From Bacteroidota bacterium (GTDB lineage: Bacteria > Bacteroidota > Bacteroidia > Chitinophagales > Saprospiraceae), in the NCBI GenBank assembly GCA_017857395.1, contig JAFMDF010000044.1, positions 1 through 43,578 on the forward strand: DNA of 43,578 nt. The letters are read 5' to 3'. The translations under genes were made by a program, and so were the position numbers. The notes under the pieces are model-generated. The model was not told the origin of the DNA. It was given only the letters and a program-made list of their open reading frames with translations, and made no database searches. How positions within the stretch are numbered: position 1 is the first letter of the stretch; every line of letters starts with the position of its first letter. Shown piece after piece: positions 1 through 7,155 of this stretch.

Positions 1-36
1 GAAAGAAATTGAAGAATATTAACTGCCGCTAACTTC

Positions 37-315
37 TTGCGCAAACCACTAGGCATTCCTAAAGCTTATCATCAAACCGTTTTTGAATTGTTTAAGCGTT
101 TACAAAATAGAGAAAAATACCAAGGCTCTGGAATGGGCTTAGCTAATTGCAAAAAAATAATTAATAAATTAGGGGGTAAAATTTGGGTAGAAAGTGATGG
201 GCAAAATGGAACTACTTTCTTTTTTACGATTCCTATAACTACCACTAACGATACAACTTTATTATCAAAAAAATCAGGAATTAACGCTGCTGATAATACT
301 GTTTTATCAGCTTAA
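37..315 (+). pseudogene. Remnant of a sensor histidine kinase (C-terminal ATPase half only)
   Basis: The reading frame covers the last part of a HATPase_c domain. It shows the end of the G1 box (GIPKAYHQTVFELFKRL), the G2 box (GSGMGLANCKKI) and the closing strands (GGKIWVESDGQNGTTFFFTIP). The N box, the DxG start of G1, the phosphoacceptor histidine and all sensor domains are absent. The frame has an in-frame TGA at 10-12, and no ATG precedes the homology; the only start is a TTG at 37. The homology therefore begins in the middle of a motif, which indicates a broken gene and not one cut by the window edge. The other two frames also stop within the first 32 bases. The source kinase was probably a PAS or phytochrome-type kinase, judging by the FELFKRLQ wording. 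I infer that it is not functional. Confidence 0.7.
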
Positions 316-495
316 ATTCGTCCCATAATACATCATTTTTTAATCTACTCAGCGTATTTCCCCATACTATTTTAGTAATGATGAAAAAATAAATACGTTA
401 TTTCTAAGCAATTCCAGCAACGTGAAATAATATTTACAAAACAATCAAATATTTAACTAAATTTGTAGGTATCATTCATTTTTAAAATCTTTAGA

Positions 496-690
496 TTGCC
501 TACAACACCCTTACCAAATTTTATTACTAATCATACGACTTTACCATTGATTGCTGCGCCCATGTTCTTGGTTTCTGGCCCAGAACTGGTCATTGTGTGT
601 TGTAAAGTAGGAATTGTAGGTTCTTTTCCCTTTCCCATTGCTCGTCCAATTGGGATTTATTTGAATGAATTGGAAAGCGGTATATTATAA
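496..690 (+). pseudogene. Remnant of a nitronate monooxygenase (2-nitropropane dioxygenase) N-terminus
   Basis: From a TTG at 496 the frame reads like the first 45-50 residues of the FMN-dependent nitronate monooxygenase family. The key segment is LPLIAAPMFLVSGPELV, followed by CCKVGIVGSFPFPIAR. These are the first strand of the TIM barrel, with the conserved P-M-F-L-V-S-G run, and the G-I-V-G-S-F-P strand. After residue 50 the similarity is lost and the frame stops at 688-690; the full enzyme is about 320 residues or more. A fold-back repeat begins 27 bases further on, so the gene may have been cut when that repeat arrived. Enzymes of this family often sit near thiolases in Bacteroidota, and a thiolase follows here. 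The assignment rests on motif recognition only. Confidence 0.55.
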
Positions 691-716
691 AACACAAATA
701 AGCAGCATAGAAAATT

Positions 717-875
717 GGGGTCAAAGCTACGCTCCTTTGGGAGATTTTGTGGGCATTTCGAGTTACAGACAGAGCCAGAGCGATGCTCTTTTGTAGAAAA
801 GGAGCTTTAGCTCCGATACCGTCTGTAAAAATTCGATTAATACTCCATTTTTTATAGGAGCGTAGCTTCGACCCC
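717..875. repeat. Fold-back intergenic repeat, family A (copy 1)
   Basis: The outer arms GGGGTCAAAGCTACGCTCCT (717-736) and AGGAGCGTAGCTTCGACCCC (856-875) are near-perfect inverted copies. Nested inside them are ACAGAC (765-770) and GTCTGT (821-826), and smaller GAGC/GCTC and GGAGC/GCTCC hairpins. The same building blocks (GGAGC..GCTCC, GACCCCGT, GTCTGT) recur at 24892-25141. It sits between a truncated gene and the first thiolase. A minus-strand open frame across it is an accident of the repeat. Confidence 0.75.
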
Positions 876-943
876 GTTTTTAGCAAAATGTATACATCAG
901 CGTCGCATCTTTAAAAATAACAGAAAATTAATATCCTAATAAT

Positions 944-2170
944 ATGAAAAAAGTATTCATTCTAGGTGGTTATCAAACAGACTTTGCCATCAATTATAAA
1001 AGAGCAGGCAAAGATATTTATGACTTATTGCAAGATAGCGTCATCGGTGCATTTGAAAAAACAGATATAGCGCCCAAAGAAGTAGAAAGTGCGCACATAG
1101 GAAATTTTGTAGGTGAATTATTTTGTGGACAAGGACAGTTAGGCGGTATGTTTGTAAGCATTCATCCAGATTTAGTGGGTATTCCGACGGCTAGACATGA
1201 AGCGGCTTGTGCTTCTGGTAGTATGGCAGCTTTTAATGCCATGGCTGAAATCGAAGCAGGTCGCTATGATTTGGTTTGTGTATCGGGTATTGAAATGATG
1301 CGGAATGTTGGTGGCAAAGCAGCAGCAGAACATTTGGGGGCAGCCGCTTGGATTGGCAAAGAAGCACAAGGTGCGCAATTTCCTTGGCCTTATTTGTTTA
1401 ATGAAATTGGAGAGATGTATGAGGAACGGTTTGGATTAAAACAGGAACATTTAGCAGAAATTGCCAAAACCAATTATGAAAACGCCAAAAGAAATCCTAA
1501 ATCTCAAACTAGAACCTGGGGCTTAGATGACCGATTTTTTACGGAAGATGAACAAATCAATCCAAAAATAGAAGGCAATTTACGAAAGTCAGATTGTGGT
1601 CGAATTACAGATGGTGGTTCGACTATATTTTTAGCGTCCGAAAAATATGCTAGGAAATATGCCAAAAAACGGAATATTCCCTTTGAAAATATCCCTCATA
1701 TCAAAGGTTGGGGACATCGCACCGCACCAATGTTATTAAAAAATAAATTGGAAGGAGGCAAAGCATCGACTTACCCTTTTCCGCATTTAAGAGGCACGAT
1801 TGAAGACGCTTATCGGAGAGCCAATATTTCGGGTGTCGCAGATTTAGATGCCATCGAAACGCATGATTGTTTTACCATTACCGAATATGTGGCATTAGAA
1901 CATTTTGGGATAACCGCCCCAGGAGAAGCTTGGAAAGCTATAGAAGAAGGACGGATAAAAATGGATGGTTGTTTGCCTGTGAATCCTAGTGGTGGCTTGA
2001 TTGCAAATGGACATCCTGTGGGCGCAACGGGTGTTAGAATGTTACTCGATTCCTATAAGCAATTGACTGGGACGGCTGGTGATTATCAGGTGGAAGGGGC
2101 TAAAAATGTGGCTACTTTGAATGTTGGGGGGAGTTTGACGACTATGGCTAGTTTTGTTGTTGGGAATTAA
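944..2170 (+). CDS. Thiolase, SCP2/SCPx-type acetyl-CoA acetyltransferase
   Basis: This 408-residue protein has the thiolase fold. The nucleophile is Cys89 in HEAACASGSMA. The second catalytic region is H307-D-C309-F, the HDCF motif typical of the SCP2/SCPx branch, in which this cysteine does the work of the C-terminal cysteine of classical thiolases. GGLIANGHPVGATG (350-363) supplies His357. It ends NVGGSLTTMASFVV, without the CxGGG end of FadA, again as in the SCP2 group. The expected reaction is thiolytic cleavage or condensation of acyl-CoA in the cytoplasm; substrate length cannot be read from sequence. It appears to be a single-gene unit, since its stop runs into a palindrome and the next gene is unrelated. 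The ATG follows an A-rich leader. Confidence 0.9.
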   Translation: MKKVFILGGYQTDFAINYKRAGKDIYDLLQDSVIGAFEKTDIAPKEVESAHIGNFVGELFCGQGQLGGMFVSIHPDLVGIPTARHEAACASGSMAAFNAMAEIEAGRYDLVCVSGIEMMRNVGGKAAAEHLGAAAWIGKEAQGAQFPWPYLFNEIGEMYEERFGLKQEHLAEIAKTNYENAKRNPKSQTRTWGLDDRFFTEDEQINPKIEGNLRKSDCGRITDGGSTIFLASEKYARKYAKKRNIPFENIPHIKGWGHRTAPMLLKNKLEGGKASTYPFPHLRGTIEDAYRRANISGVADLDAIETHDCFTITEYVALEHFGITAPGEAWKAIEEGRIKMDGCLPVNPSGGLIANGHPVGATGVRMLLDSYKQLTGTAGDYQVEGAKNVATLNVGGSLTTMASFVVGN

Positions 2171-2200
2171 ATCATAGTGATTTTGAAAATCACCATGATT
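2170..2200. terminator. Palindrome directly at the thiolase stop, probable terminator hairpin
   Basis: Arms AATCATAGTGATTTT and AAAATCACCATGATT pair over 15 bases with one mismatch around a single-base centre. The first base is the last A of the thiolase stop codon. A nearly identical palindrome lies at 18196-18226, so this is a dispersed element as well as a likely terminator. No clear T-run follows. Confidence 0.65.
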
Positions 2201-2220
2201 TGGATTGCTGTAACTTGATT

Positions 2221-2255
2221 CGACTATCTCGTCGTCTCCAGACGGACGCCCGTTA
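2221..2255. repeat. GTCTGGAGAC-type repeat (family B), short copy
   Basis: The stretch CTATCTCGTCGTCTCCAGAC is a fragment of the family seen more fully at 15023-15156 and 39603-39770, where GTCTCCAGAC / GTCTGGAGAC palindromes are joined to CTATCTCGT or CTATCTGGT modules. Confidence 0.6.
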
Positions 2256-2296
2256 TAAAGAAGTAAATGTCATTAAAAACATAAAACCAAATTAAC

Positions 2297-3142
2297 ATGA
2301 ATAAAAGTAAACTAAGATTAAATTGTTATTTTTTATTGCTAGTGCTAATCTTTAGTTCTTGCAAAACGGAATTAAAACAACACATTCCTAAAAAACATCC
2401 AGAATTATCTCAAGGCCATTATGACAAATATTTAAACTTACTAAACGAAGCATATAGTTCTGACAATAAGTTTGAAGCAGCCATACAACTCGCAAACCTT
2501 AAAGCAGAGACAGAAATAACTTATCAGATGCTGAATGCTGGAATCAAAGAAAATCAGAGTTGCTGTGAAAAAATTTATAATTGGTATTGGATGTATGATA
2601 GACATAATTTTGGGGTTAACCTTGTTAAATCTGATACAATCCTCTATAAAAAATCAGTAGAATTATGTGATGCTTTATATAAAAACAGTTCTTATGAAGC
2701 TTTTGCGATAATGAAAGATCAAGAAGAGAAGCATGCTGTTGCTAGTCGAGAAAAAGAGGATAGTACAAAATTCAATCTAGAACTTGTCAAAAAATTAAAA
2801 CAAATTGATTTTGATGATCAAGATATAAGGAATAGAAGTAGTGTTAAATCAATTACTCCTGAACTGAGAAATGAATTACATCTAAAAATGGAAATTATTG
2901 ATTCCATAAACTTAGTAAAAATTGATAAAATATTTAATGAGTTTGGATACCCCAGTCGAGAATTGGTTGGAAGAGAATGCAATTTTACTCCCGCCCTAGT
3001 AATCCATCACAGTAATAGCCTAGAAACGAGGTATAAATATTTACCATTTCTTGAAAAGGCAGTTGAAGATGGATTATTAAATAAAGGAACATTAAATATG
3101 ATAAAGAGAAGAATTGAAGATATGGAATTAGACCAAAAGTAA
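2297..3142 (+). CDS. Predicted lipoprotein of unknown function
   Basis: This 281-residue protein has a lipoprotein signal. A short basic start (MNKSKLRLN) is followed by a hydrophobic stretch and the lipobox IFSSC, with the lipidated cysteine at 22. The mature part is charged, helical and rich in Lys, Glu and Asn, with no domain I recognise; its N-terminal half shows YDKYLNLLNEAY and AAIQLANLKAE helices that look like tetratricopeptide-style packing. A CCEKIYNWYWMYDRHNFGVN segment near residues 89-108 and a C-terminal KRRIEDMELDQK tail are other landmarks. It stands alone between two repeat-filled gaps. It is probably anchored in the inner or outer membrane facing the periplasm. No function is proposed. 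Confidence 0.75.
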   Translation: MNKSKLRLNCYFLLLVLIFSSCKTELKQHIPKKHPELSQGHYDKYLNLLNEAYSSDNKFEAAIQLANLKAETEITYQMLNAGIKENQSCCEKIYNWYWMYDRHNFGVNLVKSDTILYKKSVELCDALYKNSSYEAFAIMKDQEEKHAVASREKEDSTKFNLELVKKLKQIDFDDQDIRNRSSVKSITPELRNELHLKMEIIDSINLVKIDKIFNEFGYPSRELVGRECNFTPALVIHHSNSLETRYKYLPFLEKAVEDGLLNKGTLNMIKRRIEDMELDQK

Positions 3143-3191
3143 AGATTAAAAACAAAGCTTAATTTTTTGAATAACTATTGTAAAGAATACA

Positions 3192-3235
3192 CTTGTCAGG
3201 AGACAAGCAGATAGCCATTTCCAGTCTGGAGACTG
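3192..3235. repeat. GTCTGGAGAC-type repeat (family B)
   Basis: Two adjacent small palindromes are present: CTTGTCAGGAGACAAG (3192-3207) and CAGTCTGGAGACTG (3222-3235), joined by an AGATAG module. They match parts of the larger family B copies at 15 kb and 39.6 kb. Confidence 0.65.
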
Positions 3236-3278
3236 AAAATATCGGGTAATCTACCCAATAAATAATTGTTCCTAATTT

Positions 3279-3669
3279 ATGAATAAACAAGTAATCATAC
3301 CGAAAGATTTAAAATACTATTATGACAAGTTGCATTTTGCTCCAGCAGTAGAAAGCCAAGGATTTGTTTTTGTTTCTGGATGTACTGGCGTAAAGATGGA
3401 TGGTACTTATATCGGATAATGAAAGTGACCAATTTAGGCAAGCATTTCTGACTATTGAGAAATCTTTGACAGAAGCTGGACTTACATTTGATAATATTGT
3501 TGAAATAACCAGCTATCATATTGGTCTTAAAAAACATCTTAGAGCCTTTACGAAAATAAAAGATGAATTTATTAAAGCACCTTACCCTGCTTGGACTGCT
3601 GTAGGCATTTCAGAATTGGCAGTAGAAGGCGGAATCATTGAGATAAGTGTTACTGCAACAGCAATCTAA
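3279..3669 (+). pseudogene. RidA/YjgF-family protein gene with a frameshift
   Basis: Two overlapping frames together make one complete RidA (YjgF/YER057c/UK114) protein. From ATG 3279 the first frame gives the N-terminal half, ending FVFVSGCTGVKMDGTYI, and then stops at TAA just after. The other frame continues with SDNESDQFRQAFLTIEKSL, then the family signature EITSYHIGL, and PYPAWTAVGISELA ending in IEISVTATAI. The whole span is 391 bases, which is 130 codons plus one base, so a single extra base near 3408-3415 explains the break. The family is normally about 130 residues and clears reactive enamine/imine intermediates. No slippery heptamer was seen, so programmed shifting is unlikely. This is either a recent pseudogene or a sequencing error. 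The downstream RNase H-like gene starts 7 bases after its stop. Confidence 0.8.
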
Positions 3670-3676
3670 AAATAAA

Positions 3677-4150
3677 ATGAAATTATTCACCGATGGAAGT
3701 GTCCACACAAAGTTAAATATTGGCTTTGGCGCTTACTTATGGATACTCGAAGAAGAATGGTCTCTAGACGCCCTAAAAGCAAGGGTGAAAGTAAAACGAT
3801 TTGAGGATACTTCTTCCACCAAATTAGAATTACAAACTTTACTTTTTGCACTGGGAGAAGTATCTAATAATGGACAAAAAATAACCATTTATACAGATTC
3901 CCAAAATATTATCGGGTTACCCGCAAGACAAAAACGATTGGAACAAAACAATTTTTATTCGGCAAAAAATAAATTATTGAATAACCATGAATTATATCGG
4001 ACGTTTTTCCAACTAACCAATCAACTAGATTGTGAATTTGTGAAAGTAGTCGGACATTCGCCAAAAAGTACAAAAAATACCATCGAGCAAATTTTTACTT
4101 TGGTAGATAAGGCCTCCAGGAAGGCTTTACGGGAAGTGACTCGAAATTGA
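3677..4150 (+). CDS. Ribonuclease H-like protein (RNase HI type)
   Basis: This protein of 157 residues counts from the ATG at 3677, which I prefer to an upstream in-frame TTG because the RNase H strand (KLFTDGSV) begins at once. The four metal-binding acidic residues of RNase H are present in order: Asp6 (FTDGS), Glu51 (KLELQTLLFAL), Asp74 (IYTDSQNI) and Asp144 (LVDKASRKA). A histidine in VVGHSPKS (127) lies in the expected loop. The family cuts RNA in RNA-DNA hybrids. The length is normal for RNase HI without an N-terminal hybrid-binding domain. It lies 7 bases after the broken RidA gene and was probably cotranscribed with it. Whether it is the housekeeping enzyme or a diverged paralogue cannot be told. 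Confidence 0.8.
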   Translation: MKLFTDGSVHTKLNIGFGAYLWILEEEWSLDALKARVKVKRFEDTSSTKLELQTLLFALGEVSNNGQKITIYTDSQNIIGLPARQKRLEQNNFYSAKNKLLNNHELYRTFFQLTNQLDCEFVKVVGHSPKSTKNTIEQIFTLVDKASRKALREVTRN

Positions 4151-4169
4151 ATTAAAAAATATAGTAATT

Positions 4170-5606
4170 ATGATGAAGAATGATGTAATGAATTACGCCC
4201 TTGAAGCGGGAAACCCTTATTTATTAGGCGCGTATGCCCCGACTTTCAAGGAAATAGTAGCAGAAGATTTAGAAGTAATTGGAGAAATTCCAAAAGATAT
4301 AAATGGGGTCTATGTTCGGAATGGTCCGAATCCTAAATTTACGCCAATTGGACATTATCATTGGTTTGATGGGGATGGGATGTTGCATGCTTTACAAATC
4401 AAAGATGGCAAGGCGACTTATAGGAATCGCTGGATTAATACCAAACATTTTAAAGAGGAAGCTAAAGCAGGTAAGACCGTTTGGCATGGGGTCATGGGCA
4501 ATATGCGCGAAAATAAAATGGAAGGCCGATTACCTTTAAAAGATTCGGCGAATACGGCGGTCTCCTTTTTTAATGATAAATTATTGGCAGGTTGGTATAT
4601 GTGTGGCGATTTATACAAGGTTGACCCCATTACTTTAGAAACAGAAGGTGTCGAAGATTTCAAAGGAACAATGAAGTCTAAAGCGATGGCACACGTCAAA
4701 GTAGATGAAGTGACGAATGAAATGATTTTCTTTGATTATGGGCCACAACCGCCTTTTATGACTTATGGTGTGGTAGGTAGTGATGGAGTCGTCAAACATT
4801 TTGCAGAAATCGAATTACCTGCACCTCGTTTACCGCATGATATAGGCATTACCCAAAATTATTCCATTCTAATGGATTTGCCTTTATACCATAGTCAAGC
4901 CGCTTTAAGAGCAGGAAAAAGTAGCATTACTTTTAATCGAGAAATGCCTAGTCGATTTGCTATTTTACCTCGTTACGGGAAGAACGAAGATGTCCGATGG
5001 TTTGAAGCAGACCCTTGTTTTATTTATCATGTAGTAAATGCTTGGGAAGAAGGCGATGAAATTATTATGGATACTTGTGTTACGATTAATCCAACACCAC
5101 AAAAGGATTATTCTAACGCTATGGAAAAACTGAATGCTTATTTAAGACTAGAAGCTAATGTCAAACGGTATCGGTTCAATTTAAAAACTGGCGAAACCAA
5201 AGAGCATTGGATAGATGATGCGTTTACCGAATTTCCATTAATCAATAGCCGTTTAAATGGTCGTAAATCTCGCTATTCTTATATCCAACATTTTGACAAC
5301 TCCACTATCATGCGCTTTGATGGCGTTGTAAAATATGATACCGAAAAAGATAGCAGTAAAACGCATTGGTACGGGGATGGTAAATTTGGTAGCGAATCCC
5401 CTTTTATTCCTTCCGAAAATGGAACTGGAGAAGATGAGGGCTATATTATTTCCTTTGTCACCGATGAAAGAGACGGTACTTCGGAAGCGATTATATTGGA
5501 TGCGCAAAATATAGAAAAAGCGCCTTTGGCTCGGATAAAAATGCCGCAACGAGTGCCTTTGGGTTTTCATGCTTGTTGGGTGAATGGTGACCGTCTGTTT
5601 ACTTAA
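4170..5606 (+). CDS. Carotenoid oxygenase family protein (RPE65/apocarotenoid or lignostilbene dioxygenase type)
   Basis: This 478-residue protein matches the seven-bladed propeller of carotenoid cleavage oxygenases. The start motif GVYVRNGPNPKF and HWFDGDGMLHAL (residues 46-74) are diagnostic. The four iron-binding histidines can be placed: His175 (MAHVKVDE), His223 (LPHDIGIT), His287 (IYHVVNAWEEGDEI) and His467 (GFHACW), the last near the C-terminus as the family requires. All four are intact, so an active non-haem iron(II) dioxygenase that cleaves a conjugated double bond is likely. The substrate may be a carotenoid, an apocarotenoid or a stilbene and cannot be read from sequence. No signal peptide is visible. 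Cotranscription with the RNase H-like gene 19 bases upstream is possible. No carotenoid synthesis genes are in the window. Confidence 0.88.
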   Translation: MMKNDVMNYALEAGNPYLLGAYAPTFKEIVAEDLEVIGEIPKDINGVYVRNGPNPKFTPIGHYHWFDGDGMLHALQIKDGKATYRNRWINTKHFKEEAKAGKTVWHGVMGNMRENKMEGRLPLKDSANTAVSFFNDKLLAGWYMCGDLYKVDPITLETEGVEDFKGTMKSKAMAHVKVDEVTNEMIFFDYGPQPPFMTYGVVGSDGVVKHFAEIELPAPRLPHDIGITQNYSILMDLPLYHSQAALRAGKSSITFNREMPSRFAILPRYGKNEDVRWFEADPCFIYHVVNAWEEGDEIIMDTCVTINPTPQKDYSNAMEKLNAYLRLEANVKRYRFNLKTGETKEHWIDDAFTEFPLINSRLNGRKSRYSYIQHFDNSTIMRFDGVVKYDTEKDSSKTHWYGDGKFGSESPFIPSENGTGEDEGYIISFVTDERDGTSEAIILDAQNIEKAPLARIKMPQRVPLGFHACWVNGDRLFT

Positions 5607-5623
5607 CTTACTGACGTACTAGG

Positions 5624-5723
5624 AGGATGGGTAACGGATTAAGATGGATTGAACGGATTAGAACAGATTTTTTTCGATAATTGGATTAATCCGTTCCTAT
5701 CCGTTCAACCCGTTTTCCATCCT
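5624..5723. repeat. Long inverted repeat after the dioxygenase gene
   Basis: The arms AGGATGGGTAACGGATT... (from 5624) and ...CCGTTTTCCATCCT (to 5723) form an imperfect fold-back of about 40 bases per arm, with ACGGATT / AATCCGT blocks repeated inside. It could end transcription of the dioxygenase gene. Its CCGTTC/GAACGG wording differs from the other repeat families here. Confidence 0.65.
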
Positions 5724-5815
5724 ACCAAAAATAACACAATTCTGTACCAGTCAGCAATTTTAATAAAGCAGAAAAACATCTTGTAAATCTTGCATAATCC
5801 CGTCATCCTGTAAAT

Positions 5816-7021
5816 ATGAAAGAAGCATATATATTCGACGCCGTTAGAACTCCAAGAGGTAAAGGATCTGCCAAAAGTGGTGCCTTAAAAGACTTGAAAC
5901 CTATCCACATCTTATCTCAATTGTTTACTGCCTTAGAAGAAAGAACGAACCTTAATGATAAAGACCTCGAAAGCATCATTCTAGGATGTGTCGGACAAGT
6001 AGGTGACCAAGGGGCAAACATTGCTAAAATAGCTGCCGTCTATCATGGTTGGGGTGACCATATTGATGGCGCAACAGTCAATACTTTTTGTTCTTCTGCC
6101 TTGACGGCTATTGGTATGGCAACCGCAAAAATCCGTTCAGGCATGTCTGATATGGTTATTGCTGGAGGCATCGAAATGTTATCGAGAGTACCTATGTTTG
6201 CCGATAAAGGCGCTTGGTTTTCAGATAAAGAGGTCATCAAAAATTCGCATTTTACGCACATGGGCGTAGCGGCAGATTTAATCGCAAGTATCGAAGGATT
6301 TAATAGAACAGATTTAGATGGGTATGCTGCCCAATCTCACCAACGAGCTGCTTTTGCCACTCAAAATGGGCATTTTAAACGGTCGTTGATTCCTGTAAAA
6401 AATGCAGATGGAACGATTGCTTTAGCACACGATGAATGTATTCGTCCACAAACTACTACCGAATTACTAAAAGACATGTCGCCTATTTTTGGCGCACATG
6501 TTACGCCTAGCATTCGACAAAAAATAAAGGAACGATATCCAAATTTAGAGAGCTTACAACATTTTCACCATGTCGGTAATTCTCCTGCCATGGCAGATGG
6601 TGCTTGTTTGCTATTAATCGGAAGTTTAGAAAAAGGCAAGGCAATGGGTTTAACGCCTAGAGCAAAAATTGTTTCCTATGACAGTACCGCTTGCGAACCG
6701 ATTATTATGTTATTAGGGGGGCAAATTTCTATGGAAAAAGCAGTTGAAAAAGCAGGTTTGACCATGCAGGATATAGACTTACATAATTTTGCGGAAGCTT
6801 TTGCCGCTACTTGTTTAAAGTACCAAAGAGACCTGAATATTGATCCCGATAGATTTAATGTCAATGGTTGTACGATGACAATGGGGCATGCACAGGGGGC
6901 AAGTGGAGCTATGATTACGACTACGCTTTTGGATGAAATGGAACGACGGGATGTGCAATTTGGGGTCGCTGGAATTAGTGGTGGTGCTGGATTGGGGGCG
7001 GGGATTGTGATTGAAAGATGA
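5816..7021 (+). CDS. Thiolase, FadA/FadI-like, with altered catalytic motifs
   Basis: This 401-residue acetyl-CoA acyltransferase-like protein opens with EAYIFDAVRTPRGKG, and the nucleophile Cys92 is in VNTFCSSAL. The general base His358 is kept in MTMGHAQGASGAM, although the usual GHP is GHA. The motif normally read as NEAFA or HEAFA is A326-E-A-F-A. The C-terminal catalytic Cys of classical thiolases (C-x-x-G-G-x-G) aligns with Ser388 in SGGAGLGAGIVIE. Known members use the nucleophile, the histidine and this second cysteine in acyl-CoA thiolysis, so either this is a specialised subgroup or activity is changed. It stands alone, without a hydratase or dehydrogenase partner nearby. The initiating ATG directly precedes the standard thiolase start. 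Confidence 0.85.
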   Translation: MKEAYIFDAVRTPRGKGSAKSGALKDLKPIHILSQLFTALEERTNLNDKDLESIILGCVGQVGDQGANIAKIAAVYHGWGDHIDGATVNTFCSSALTAIGMATAKIRSGMSDMVIAGGIEMLSRVPMFADKGAWFSDKEVIKNSHFTHMGVAADLIASIEGFNRTDLDGYAAQSHQRAAFATQNGHFKRSLIPVKNADGTIALAHDECIRPQTTTELLKDMSPIFGAHVTPSIRQKIKERYPNLESLQHFHHVGNSPAMADGACLLLIGSLEKGKAMGLTPRAKIVSYDSTACEPIIMLLGGQISMEKAVEKAGLTMQDIDLHNFAEAFAATCLKYQRDLNIDPDRFNVNGCTMTMGHAQGASGAMITTTLLDEMERRDVQFGVAGISGGAGLGAGIVIER

Positions 7022-7085
7022 ATGATAACGATGAACGATGAATTGCGCTTTTGATGTAAAACACGTCCTACAACCTAAAATGAGA

Positions 7086-7149
7086 ATCCGTTGGGAAAAT
7101 TAATCCGTTGGGGTAAAAAATGCCCAACAAATTAATTTTCCCAACGGAT
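7086..7149. terminator. Bidirectional terminator hairpin built from CCCAACGGAT repeats
   Basis: ATCCGTTGGGAAAATTAAT (7086-7104) and ATTAATTTTCCCAACGGAT (7131-7149) are perfect 19-base inverted copies, with a smaller CGTTGGG / CCCAAC pair inside. It lies between convergent genes, so it can serve both. The CCCAACGGAT unit recurs at 42564-42634. Confidence 0.75.
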
Positions 7150-7155
7150 AATAAT

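Noticed and set aside
590-886. 98-residue minus-strand frame
   Set aside because: It runs across the family A fold-back repeat and the antisense of the monooxygenase remnant, with no similarity or start signal.
3400-3420. Programmed ribosomal frameshift in the RidA gene
   Set aside because: No slippery heptamer or downstream structure is visible and the family is not known to use frameshifting.
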